From Nocardioides sp. T2.26MG-1 (GTDB taxonomy: Bacteria; Actinomycetota; Actinomycetes; Propionibacteriales; Nocardioidaceae): a stretch of DNA of 64,000 nt. Shown here piece by piece: positions 15,468 through 22,800 of this stretch (its first letter is position 1; the number at the start of each line of letters is the position of its first letter). The stretch is taken from contig NZ_CATNLZ010000009.1 of NCBI RefSeq assembly GCF_950101795.1, forward strand, positions 1 to 64,000, written 5' to 3'. The notes under the pieces are model-generated. The model did not search any database. It was not told the origin of the DNA and was given only the letters and a program-made list of their open reading frames with translations. The position numbers were made by a program, and so were the translations under genes.

Positions 15468-15547
15468 TCGGCTGCTGGCAGCCGATCCCCGCACGACACG
15501 CCGGTGGTCGTCGGCGTGTCGTGCGGGTTTGGGCTGCCAGCAGCCGA
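15468..15547 (-). terminator. Large double-stem inverted repeat after the racemase operon
   Basis: Two nested perfect inverted repeats share one centre. The outer 16-bp arms are at 15468-15483 and 15532-15547; the inner 15-bp arms are at 15488-15502 and 15513-15527 around a 10-nt loop. Each outer arm is itself a small palindrome (GGCTGC, TG, GCAGCC). It starts 21 nt past the stop of the NSAR-type gene, so a transcription terminator or 3' mRNA stabiliser is likely. There is no strong U-tract, which is common for actinobacterial terminators. It might instead be a dispersed repeat element. Confidence 0.6.
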
Positions 15548-15568
15548 GCCCCGCAAGGCCCGCCCCGC

Positions 15569-16675
15569 TCAGACCGGCACCCACTCGGTGGCGGTGGTGA
15601 CCTCGGCGAGGGCGTCGGGAAGCGGCGCGACACCGAGGCCGGGGCCGGTGGGGACGGTGAGGTGGCCGTCGTCGAGGACGAAGGGGTCGGTGACGTCCGC
15701 GCGGTAGTAGCGACCCGACCCCGACGTATCGCCGGGCAGGGTGAACCCGGGCAGCGCCGCGAGCGCGACGTTGGCGGCCCGGCCGAGACCGGTCTCGAGC
15801 ATGCCGCCGCACCAGACCGCGACCCCCGCCTCCACGCAGGCGTCGTGGATGCGCACCGCCTCGAGGTAGCCGCCGACGCGGCCGGGCTTGATGTTCACGA
15901 TCGCGCACGCGCCGAGGCGGATGGCCGCGACCGCGGACTGGGCCGAGGTGATCGACTCGTCCAGGCACACCGGCGTGCCGATCAGCTTCGCCAGGTCGGC
16001 ATGGCCGAGCACGTCCTCCTCCTCGAGCGGCTGCTCGATCAGCAGCAGGTCGAAGGGGTCGAGGCGGGCGAGGTGCTCCGCGTCGGCGAGCGTGTACGCC
16101 GTGTTCGCGTCGACCTGCAGCAGCACCTCGTCGCCGAACCGCTCCCGGACGGCCCGCACCGGCTCGACGTCCCAGCCGGGCTCGATCTTGAGCTTGATCC
16201 GGACGTACCCCTCGTCGAGGTAGCCGCCGACGGCGTCGAGCAGTGCCGGGACGCTGTCCATGATGCCGACCGACACCCCGCACGGGACCCGGTCGCGGGT
16301 GGCCCCCAGCTCCTGGCCGAACGACCGGCCGGCGGCCCGCAGCTCGGCGTCGAGGACCCCCATCTCGAGCGCGGCCTTGGCCATCCGGTGCCCCTTGAAC
16401 GGCAGCAGCGTGCCCGCGACGGCGTGCGCGTCGAGCGGGCCGGCCGCCGCCAGCGCCGGGATCAGGAAGCGGCGGAGCACGTCCATGCAGCCCTCGACGT
16501 ACTCCGACGAGTAGAGCGGGTCGGGCATCGCCACGCACTCGCCCCAGCCCTCCCCCTCGTCGGTCACCACCCGCAGCAGGACGAGCTCGCGGACGGTCTG
16601 GGTGCCGAACGACGTGCGGAACGGCGCGACCAGCGGCATCGAGATGTGCCGCAGCTCGACGCCCTCGAGCCTCAC
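15569..16675 (-). CDS. NSAR/OSBS-family enolase, probable N-succinylamino acid racemase
   Basis: This 368-residue enolase-superfamily enzyme has the catalytic pair Lys163 (in RIKLKIEPG) and Lys263 (in NIKPGRVGG), with Mg2+ ligands Asp189, Glu214 and Asp239. Length and residue numbers are what I recall for the Amycolatopsis racemase. GGMLETGLGR near the C-terminus is also typical. The family covers o-succinylbenzoate synthase (MenC) and N-succinylamino acid racemase, which sequence alone separates poorly. Here context favours the racemase: no menaquinone genes are present, while an acyltransferase and an M20 hydrolase sit directly upstream. The GTG start overlaps the GNAT stop by 4 nt (GTGA). 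It is the last gene of the run and is followed by a large hairpin. Confidence 0.88.
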   Translation of the reverse strand: MRLEGVELRHISMPLVAPFRTSFGTQTVRELVLLRVVTDEGEGWGECVAMPDPLYSSEYVEGCMDVLRRFLIPALAAAGPLDAHAVAGTLLPFKGHRMAKAALEMGVLDAELRAAGRSFGQELGATRDRVPCGVSVGIMDSVPALLDAVGGYLDEGYVRIKLKIEPGWDVEPVRAVRERFGDEVLLQVDANTAYTLADAEHLARLDPFDLLLIEQPLEEEDVLGHADLAKLIGTPVCLDESITSAQSAVAAIRLGACAIVNIKPGRVGGYLEAVRIHDACVEAGVAVWCGGMLETGLGRAANVALAALPGFTLPGDTSGSGRYYRADVTDPFVLDDGHLTVPTGPGLGVAPLPDALAEVTTATEWVPV

Positions 16676-17586
16676 CGGGTCCTCCGCACGACGTACCAGC
16701 CGTCGCGGTCGAAGCCGGTCACCCGGGCGCCGTCGGCCACCAGCGCCGAGAGCGCCTCGCGGACCGCGCTCCGCCACTGCTGCGCGAGCGCCGGGTCGCG
16801 CAGGCGCAGCGCGGCGATGTCGTGCGGCACGGCCACCAGGGAGGTCTGTGCGTCGAGACGGCCCGGGACCGGCGTGCCGGTGTCGGAGACCCCGAGCGCG
16901 ACGGCCGCACCGGCCGCGAGCTCCTCGGAGATCACGGCGGAGACGCCTCCGCCCGAGCACGCCGCGACCACTGCCGGGTCGCGCAGCCGCCAGCGGACCA
17001 GCAGCCGGTCGGAGTCGTCGAGCCCGTTGATGCTGTCGGCCATCGCGCCGTAGAAGTTGGGGAGGTACTCGACCGGCTCGGCGGCGAGCTTGACCAGGTT
17101 GAAGTAGGCGTTGCGGCTCACCAGCGGGTCGAACGTCCACGCGATCTCGGAGATCCCGCGCAGCAGCGCCCAGGCCCGCTGGTGCAGCTTGAGCGCGAAC
17201 CCGACGCTGCGCCCGGCGGTCTCGGGGGCGACGCCGGCGATGTGGCTGTGCAGCGCGTCCTCGGCGGGGGCGTGGAAGAACCCGACGCACGCACCGACCA
17301 GCTCGGTGCCCTCGAACGCGCCACCGACGTAGTTGCCCGCCTTCGTGAAGGCGCGCAGCAGCTCCAGCGTCATCGGCGGGTTGGTGTCGCGGCCCCAGAT
17401 CCGTGCGTAGAGGGCGACCACCCGCTCGAGGTCGGCGAGCTCGGTCAGCTCACGGACCGCGACGCGCGCGACCTGCGCGGCCGCATCGGCTGCCTGCACG
17501 GCGCGGTCCAGGTCGGTGTCGACGGGCCCGAGAGAGGTCAGGTTGGTCACGGCACCCATGCTGCTCAGGTTCTCGGGCGTCGTCAT
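16672..17586 (-). CDS. GNAT acyltransferase, candidate D-amino acid N-succinyltransferase
   Basis: This 304-residue protein is longer than a minimal GNAT. The N-terminal half (about 40-190) has the acyltransferase fold (LYARIWGRDTNPPMTLELL..., VGGAFEGTELVGACVGFF, then a G-rich acyl-CoA-binding segment); the C-terminal part is a family-specific extension. Long GNATs of this kind are found beside NSAR genes, where one was shown to transfer succinate from succinyl-CoA to D-amino acids. That role is inferred here from position, between the M20 hydrolase (4-nt ATGA overlap) and the racemase (4-nt GTGA overlap). The exact acyl donor and amino acid range cannot be seen. Confidence 0.78.
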   Translation of the reverse strand: MTTPENLSSMGAVTNLTSLGPVDTDLDRAVQAADAAAQVARVAVRELTELADLERVVALYARIWGRDTNPPMTLELLRAFTKAGNYVGGAFEGTELVGACVGFFHAPAEDALHSHIAGVAPETAGRSVGFALKLHQRAWALLRGISEIAWTFDPLVSRNAYFNLVKLAAEPVEYLPNFYGAMADSINGLDDSDRLLVRWRLRDPAVVAACSGGGVSAVISEELAAGAAVALGVSDTGTPVPGRLDAQTSLVAVPHDIAALRLRDPALAQQWRSAVREALSALVADGARVTGFDRDGWYVVRRTR

Positions 17587-18713
17587 GGTCGTGCCGCACC
17601 AGTCGGCTGGAGCTGGTTCGTCGGCTGCGCCAGCAGGTCGCCGACCAGCCCGCGCAGCAGCGCGGTACGCCCCGGCAGCTCGCTGACCAGCACGTGCTCG
17701 TCGTCGGCATGGGCCCCGCCGCCGGCGGCGCCCAGCCCGTCGAGGGTCGGCGTGCCGACGCCCGCGGTGAAGTTGCCGTCGGACGCACCGCCGACGGCGG
17801 CGGCGGTGGGCTCCGCCAGCCCGAGGCGTATGGCGACCCCACGGGCCCGGGCGAGCAGCGCGGCGGACGAGGCCGCCTCGAGCGGTGGCCGGTTGGGCCC
17901 GCCGCGCACGCTGACGACGGCCTCGTCGAGCACGGGCCGCAGCGCCCGCATCGCCTCCTCGACCCGCTCCTGCTCGGCGAGCGAGCGGACCCGCACGTCG
18001 ACGGCGAAGGAGCCACCGGCCGGGACGGTGTTCGTGGTCGTGCCCGCCCGCGCCAGGGTGGGCGTCACGGTCGTGCCGGCGGCGACGTCACCGAGCGCGG
18101 CCACCGCGAGCGCCTGGTGGGCGAGCTCGAGCGTGGCGTTGACCCCGGCCTCGGGCTCCAGTCCCGCGTGCGCCGCCCGGCCGCGCACGACGACCTCGTA
18201 GAGCGACACCCCCTTGCGCTCGGTCTTCAGCGCCCCGTCGGCCGAGGCCTCCAGCACCAGGGCGGCGTCCAGGCCCCGCGCCTCGTCCTCGACCAGCTCG
18301 CGCGACGACGGCGAGCCGAGCTCCTCGTCGCCGGTGACCAGCAGCGTCACTCCCCCGGCGAGCTCGAGCCCGGCGAGCGCGTGGAACGCCATCGCCAGCC
18401 CGGCCAGCATGTCGAAGCATCCCGGCCCGCGCAGCACGTCGCCCTCGATCGTGAACGGGTGGGTCGCGAGCGTGCCGACCGGCCACACCGTGTCGTGGTG
18501 GCCGAGCACGAGGACCCGGGCCGGGCCCTGCCCCAGCCGCCAGCGCAGGTGGGTGCGGCCGTCCAGGACGATCCGCTCCGGGGACGCGCCGAGCCGCTCG
18601 GTGCCGATCCGGGCCACCACGTCGGCCGAGCGCGCGACCGCCGCGAGGTCGGTCGACGGCGACTCGCACTCGATGAGCTCCCGCAGGTCGGCGAGCAGCA
18701 GGGACAGGTCCAT
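17583..18713 (-). CDS. M20-family metallopeptidase, candidate N-succinyl-L-amino acid hydrolase
   Basis: This 376-residue zinc hydrolase is of the ArgE/DapE/CPG2 type. Metal-site motifs are GHHDTV (His72, Asp74), the GPGCFDMLAG block with Asp101, the catalytic TGDEELGS (Glu130/131), Glu155, and a late HADDE histidine. The lid/dimerisation domain lies at about 180-280. No signal peptide is present, so it acts in the cytoplasm. In the characterised D-to-L conversion pathway a member of this family removes succinate from N-succinyl-L-amino acids, making the route irreversible. It could alternatively be a dipeptidase or carboxypeptidase. The start overlaps the preceding stop by one base (TGATG); the stop overlaps the GNAT start (ATGA). 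Confidence 0.85.
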   Translation of the reverse strand: MDLSLLLADLRELIECESPSTDLAAVARSADVVARIGTERLGASPERIVLDGRTHLRWRLGQGPARVLVLGHHDTVWPVGTLATHPFTIEGDVLRGPGCFDMLAGLAMAFHALAGLELAGGVTLLVTGDEELGSPSSRELVEDEARGLDAALVLEASADGALKTERKGVSLYEVVVRGRAAHAGLEPEAGVNATLELAHQALAVAALGDVAAGTTVTPTLARAGTTTNTVPAGGSFAVDVRVRSLAEQERVEEAMRALRPVLDEAVVSVRGGPNRPPLEAASSAALLARARGVAIRLGLAEPTAAAVGGASDGNFTAGVGTPTLDGLGAAGGGAHADDEHVLVSELPGRTALLRGLVGDLLAQPTNQLQPTGAARP

Positions 18714-21700
18714 CAGCCGGCCCTCGGGGTGGCGCGCGCGCCGAAGTGGAGGTAGCGCTCGCCGGTCGGCAGCTCGTAGAACGTCACCGGGAACCACGTC
18801 TCCGCCTCCGGCGGCTTGGTGAGGAACAGCGCCGGCGCGTACGGCACCAGCGCGTGCTCGTCGACCGGGTCGGGCACCATCTCGGCCAGCGGGCCGGTCA
18901 GCGTGGTGCGCAGCATCGGCCCGTCGTCCCCGACGTACACCTCCATGGTCACGCCGGCCCGCTGGTAGGAGCCGACGTACGCCGAGATCGCGCCGGCCGG
19001 ATCGTCCAGCGGCGGCTCGGGCGGGGTCAGCGGCCGCGGCATCTCGACGCCCGCGAGCTCGGCGAAGATCTCGCGGTAGAGCTCCTCGTAGAGGTCGCGG
19101 CTGCCGTCGTTGTTGGTCAGCAGGGTGACCGCGAGCCCGCCGCCGGCGCCGTCGGGCAGCACCCGCAGGAACGCGGCTTGGCCGATGGTGTTGCCGTCGT
19201 GGCCGTAGACCCGCCGGCCGTCCCAGCCGAACCGGATCCAGCCCAGCCCCCACGAGTCGCCGAGGGAGTACTTGTCGGGCAGGTCGGCCTGGTGGGCGGC
19301 CATCGCCTCGGCCGACTCGGCGCTCAGGACGCGGGTGCCGTCGGGGGCGAGCCCGCCGGTGAGGTGCAGCCGGGCGAACGCGAGCACGTCGGCGGCGTTG
19401 GCGGTGACCAGGCCGGCCGGCCCGATCGAGCGCGGCAGCTGCCAGATCGGGGCGACGGACTTCACCCCGTCCTGGGTGACGTGGCCGACGGCCGCCGCGT
19501 GGAGCAGCGCCTCCTCCGGCAGCGTCAGTGCGTGCTGCATCTGCAACGGCGTGAAGACCCGCTCGCGCAGCGCCTCGTCCCAGGTGTTGCCGGTCAGCTT
19601 CTCGATCACCCGTCCGAGCACGGAGAACCCGGCGTTGCAGTAGGACCAGGTGGCCCCCAGCGGGTGGTTCTGGGTCTGCTCGCCGAGCAGCTCGACGTAC
19701 TTCTCCAGGCAGTCGTCGCCGCGGCCGGTGTCGGTGAACACGTCGCCGTCGATGCCGCTGGTGTGGTTGAGCAGGTGCCGCAGCGTCACGTGCTTGGTGA
19801 CGTCGGGGTCGGCCAGCCGCAGCTCGGGCAGCACCTCCACCACGGGGGCGTCGAGGTCGGCGAGACCCTCGTCGACCAGCTGCATCACGACGGTCGCGGT
19901 CCACACCTTGGTGACCGAGCCGATCTGGAAGACCGAGTCGGGGGTCACCGGTGCCCGGGTGTCGAGGTTGAGGACGCCGTACGTCGCGACCTCGACCTCG
20001 TCGGTGGCGTGGGCGCCCTCGGAGTGGCGCAGGATGCCCAGCTGGGCGCCGGGGACGCCGTGCCGCTCGGCGAGCCGGGCGAGCCGGCGCTGCCAGTGGG
20101 CGATGTCGAGACGGGGACGGCCCGCGTGCACCGTGTACCGCTCGACCCAGTCGACCACCCGGTGGGCGTAGTCGAGCCGCTGCGACGGCGGCCCGAGCAG
20201 GATGAACGCGTGGGAGGCGTCGGGGTAGACGACCAGCTCGGTCGGGACGCCGCGACCGCGCAGCGAGGTGTGCCACTGCTGGGCCTGGCCCAGCGGACAG
20301 GTGAGGTCGGCGGCGCCGTGCAGGACCAGGGTGGGTGTCTCGACGCGGTGCACCCGGGTGAGCGGTGACATCGCGGCATACGCCTCCGGCTGCTCCCACG
20401 GGGTGCCGCCGAGCTCGAAGGAGCTCATGCACACGCCGTCGTCGCAGGTGCCGTACATGCTGGTCATGTCGCTGACGACGCCGCCGGCGGCGCCGGCCTT
20501 GAACCGGTCGTCGTGGCCGGTGAGCCAGCAGGTCATGAACCCGCCGTAGCTGTAGCCGGTGACCGCGAGCCGGTCGGCGTCGACGAGGCCCTCGGCGACC
20601 AGCGCGTCGATCGGCTCGAGGAAGTCGCGGTGGTCGGCGACGCCCCACGCGCCGTTGACCCCGTCGTAGAACGCCTCGCCGTAGCCGTCGCTGCCGCGCG
20701 GGTTGACCAGCAGCACCGCCCAGCCGCGGGCGGCGAGCTCCTGGTGGTAGGGGTGCATCTCGTCGGCGGCGGCGTTCCAGGCGTTGTGCGGGCCGCCGTG
20801 GACGTCGAGCAGCAGCGGCCGCGGCCCCTCGCGCTCCACGTCGATCGCCGGGTCGCGGACCAGCCAGGCCTGCACCTCGGTGCCGTCGGAGATCGTGAAC
20901 GTCCGCTCCTCGGGCTCGAACAGCTCGATCCTGTTCTCAGCGTCGCCCAGCCCGGCGCCGTGGCCGGTCAGCACGGTCTCGGTGCCGGTCGCGAGGTCGA
21001 GCGCCACGATCTCGCCGTACGACGTGGGCGTGGTGAGCACGACGACGGCCGTGCCGCCGACGACCGAGAGGCCGGACACGACCCTGCCGGCGCCGGACAG
21101 GACCGGCCCGTCGGCATCCCACAGGTGCGTGCAGCCACGGTCGCGCAGGCAGAACAGCAGCCGGCCGTCGCCGTCCTCCTGCGGGCGGCCGCCGGGGTAG
21201 GCCGGTCCGCCGGCCATCACGTTGCGGTCGAGGTGCCCGGTGAGGCTGACCGGCTCACCGCCGTCGAGCGGCACTCGCAGCAGGTGCTGGTGACCGACGG
21301 GGTCGCCGGGGTAGCCGACGACGAGCAGGCCGGCGCCGTCGCGGGCGAAGGACACGGTGCCGGCGACGCCGTCGGCGAGCGCGACCTCCCGCGCCAGCGC
21401 CTTGCGGTCGTCCACGTCGAGCAGGTGGACCGCGGTGCGGAACGTGAGGTCGCTGTCGGCGCCGACCTTGCGGGTGAACGCCAGCGTCCGGCCGTCCGGC
21501 GACCAGGCCGGCTGGCCGGCGTGCTCGGTCTCGTGGGTGAGCACCCGGCAGGCCCGGGTGGCGACGTCGACCACGTGCAGCTGGCTGCGGACCGCGCCGA
21601 ACATGCCCGCGCCGTCGGCCTGGTAGTCGAGCCGCGACGCCACCAGAGGGCCGGGTCCGTCGCCGGGGTCGACGGACGCCGTGAACGCGATGCGGGCGCC

Positions 21701-22048
21701 GTCGGGGCTCCACACGGGCGCGCCGGCGCCGAGCGGCAGGTCGGTGACCTGCTCGGGGTCGCCCGCGTCGACTCCCCCGGCAGGGAGCACGTGCACCTGC
21801 CCCGCTCGGAGGAACGCGAGCCGGGTGCCGTCCGGCGACCACGCCGGGGCGGTGTCGCTCGGCCCGGACGTGAGCCGGCGCGGGGTGCCGCCGGCGGCGG
21901 GCACGGTCCAGAGCTGGTCGACGTTGCGGTCCCCCTCGCGGTCGAGGGTGCGGAGCACGTAGACCACGCGCTCCCCGTCCGGTGACAGCACCGGCTGGGA
22001 GGGCACCGCGAGGTCGGTGAGGTCGTCGATGCGCATCCGTCGGGTCAC
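18713..22048 (-). CDS. S9 prolyl-oligopeptidase-type peptidase fused to an S12 beta-lactamase-fold hydrolase
   Basis: This 1111-residue two-enzyme fusion begins with a WD40-like (PD40) propeller (about 15-380, with repeated AWSPDG motifs). An S9 catalytic domain follows (about 390-640): nucleophile Ser500 in GYSYGGF, Asp581 in HGAADLTCP, His613 in PDASHAF. The C-terminal part (about 645-1111) is a complete S12 serine hydrolase with SVTK (Ser711/Lys714), YCN (Tyr803) and an HDG third motif (His950), plus a short lipocalin-like tail. S12 enzymes include D-aminopeptidases and D-Ala-D-Ala peptidases. No signal peptide is visible. The S12 half is closely related to the separate protein at 27336-28724. 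AGGAGG lies 5 nt before the GTG start, which overlaps the ATPase stop by 4 nt. The fusion would process peptides delivered by the adjacent importer. Confidence 0.92.
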   Translation of the reverse strand: MTRRMRIDDLTDLAVPSQPVLSPDGERVVYVLRTLDREGDRNVDQLWTVPAAGGTPRRLTSGPSDTAPAWSPDGTRLAFLRAGQVHVLPAGGVDAGDPEQVTDLPLGAGAPVWSPDGARIAFTASVDPGDGPGPLVASRLDYQADGAGMFGAVRSQLHVVDVATRACRVLTHETEHAGQPAWSPDGRTLAFTRKVGADSDLTFRTAVHLLDVDDRKALAREVALADGVAGTVSFARDGAGLLVVGYPGDPVGHQHLLRVPLDGGEPVSLTGHLDRNVMAGGPAYPGGRPQEDGDGRLLFCLRDRGCTHLWDADGPVLSGAGRVVSGLSVVGGTAVVVLTTPTSYGEIVALDLATGTETVLTGHGAGLGDAENRIELFEPEERTFTISDGTEVQAWLVRDPAIDVEREGPRPLLLDVHGGPHNAWNAAADEMHPYHQELAARGWAVLLVNPRGSDGYGEAFYDGVNGAWGVADHRDFLEPIDALVAEGLVDADRLAVTGYSYGGFMTCWLTGHDDRFKAGAAGGVVSDMTSMYGTCDDGVCMSSFELGGTPWEQPEAYAAMSPLTRVHRVETPTLVLHGAADLTCPLGQAQQWHTSLRGRGVPTELVVYPDASHAFILLGPPSQRLDYAHRVVDWVERYTVHAGRPRLDIAHWQRRLARLAERHGVPGAQLGILRHSEGAHATDEVEVATYGVLNLDTRAPVTPDSVFQIGSVTKVWTATVVMQLVDEGLADLDAPVVEVLPELRLADPDVTKHVTLRHLLNHTSGIDGDVFTDTGRGDDCLEKYVELLGEQTQNHPLGATWSYCNAGFSVLGRVIEKLTGNTWDEALRERVFTPLQMQHALTLPEEALLHAAAVGHVTQDGVKSVAPIWQLPRSIGPAGLVTANAADVLAFARLHLTGGLAPDGTRVLSAESAEAMAAHQADLPDKYSLGDSWGLGWIRFGWDGRRVYGHDGNTIGQAAFLRVLPDGAGGGLAVTLLTNNDGSRDLYEELYREIFAELAGVEMPRPLTPPEPPLDDPAGAISAYVGSYQRAGVTMEVYVGDDGPMLRTTLTGPLAEMVPDPVDEHALVPYAPALFLTKPPEAETWFPVTFYELPTGERYLHFGARATPRAG

Positions 22049-22800
22049 GGGGTCCTCCTGGGACGGGAGCTGGGGGTGGAGCCGGGCACCGCGGCGAGCA
22101 GCTCGCGGGTGTAGTCGTGGCCGGGGTCGGCGAGCACCCGGTCGGTCGGGCCCTCCTCGACGATCACGCCGCCGCGCATGACCGCGACGTGGCTGGCGAC
22201 GTACCGCACGACCGCCAGGTTGTGGGAGATGAACAGCAGGGACAGACCGAGCTCGCGCTGGAGCTCGCGCACCAGGTTGAGCACCGCCCCCTGGATCGAG
22301 ACGTCGAGCGCGGAGGTGATCTCGTCGGCGATCACGACCTGCGGGTCGCCGGCGAGCGCGCGGGCCAGCGCGACCCGCTGCCGCTGCCCGCCGGAGAGGA
22401 GCGCCGGGCGCACGGCCGCCTTGCCCGGGTCGAGGTGCACGAGCTCGAGCAGCCGGTACACCTCCGCGCGCCGCTCGTCACGCGACCGTCCGGGCGGCAG
22501 CGCCTCGGCGACGCTCTCGCCGATGCTCATCCGCGGGTCGAGGGAGGAGTAGGGGTCCTGGAACACCATCTGCAGCGGGCGTCGGCGGCCCCGGGTGGGC
22601 ACCGGCCGGCCGTCGAGCAGGATCCGGCCGCCGCTCACCGGTGCCAGACCGACTGCGGCCCGCGCCAGGGTGGACTTGCCGGATCCAGACTCCCCCACCA
22701 GCCCGACGACCTGGCCCGCGGGCACGGTGAGGCTGACCCGGTCGACCGCGGTGAGGTGGCCGTAGCGGACGGTGACGTCGTCGAAGCGGAGCTCGCTCAC
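22045..22800 (-). CDS. Peptide-type ABC transporter ATPase (DppF/OppF-like)
   Basis: This 251-residue ATP-binding subunit has Walker A GESGSGKST (about 37-45), the Q-loop QMVFQDPYSSLDP, signature LLSGGQRQR and Walker B VVIADE followed by ITSALD. The more usual Pro after the Walker B Glu is Ile here. It lacks the Cys-rich C-terminal extension seen in its partner. It would energise the importer with the ATPase half of the upstream fused gene. The GTG start overlaps the upstream stop by 4 nt (GTGA), which is why the longer in-frame extension was not used. Confidence 0.92.
   Translation of the reverse strand: MSELRFDDVTVRYGHLTAVDRVSLTVPAGQVVGLVGESGSGKSTLARAAVGLAPVSGGRILLDGRPVPTRGRRRPLQMVFQDPYSSLDPRMSIGESVAEALPPGRSRDERRAEVYRLLELVHLDPGKAAVRPALLSGGQRQRVALARALAGDPQVVIADEITSALDVSIQGAVLNLVRELQRELGLSLLFISHNLAVVRYVASHVAVMRGGVIVEEGPTDRVLADPGHDYTRELLAAVPGSTPSSRPRRTP

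Noticed and set aside
15569..16675. MenC, o-succinylbenzoate synthase for menaquinone
   Set aside because: Same family, but no men genes nearby and placement with acyltransferase and deacylase favours the racemase; not fully excluded without assay.
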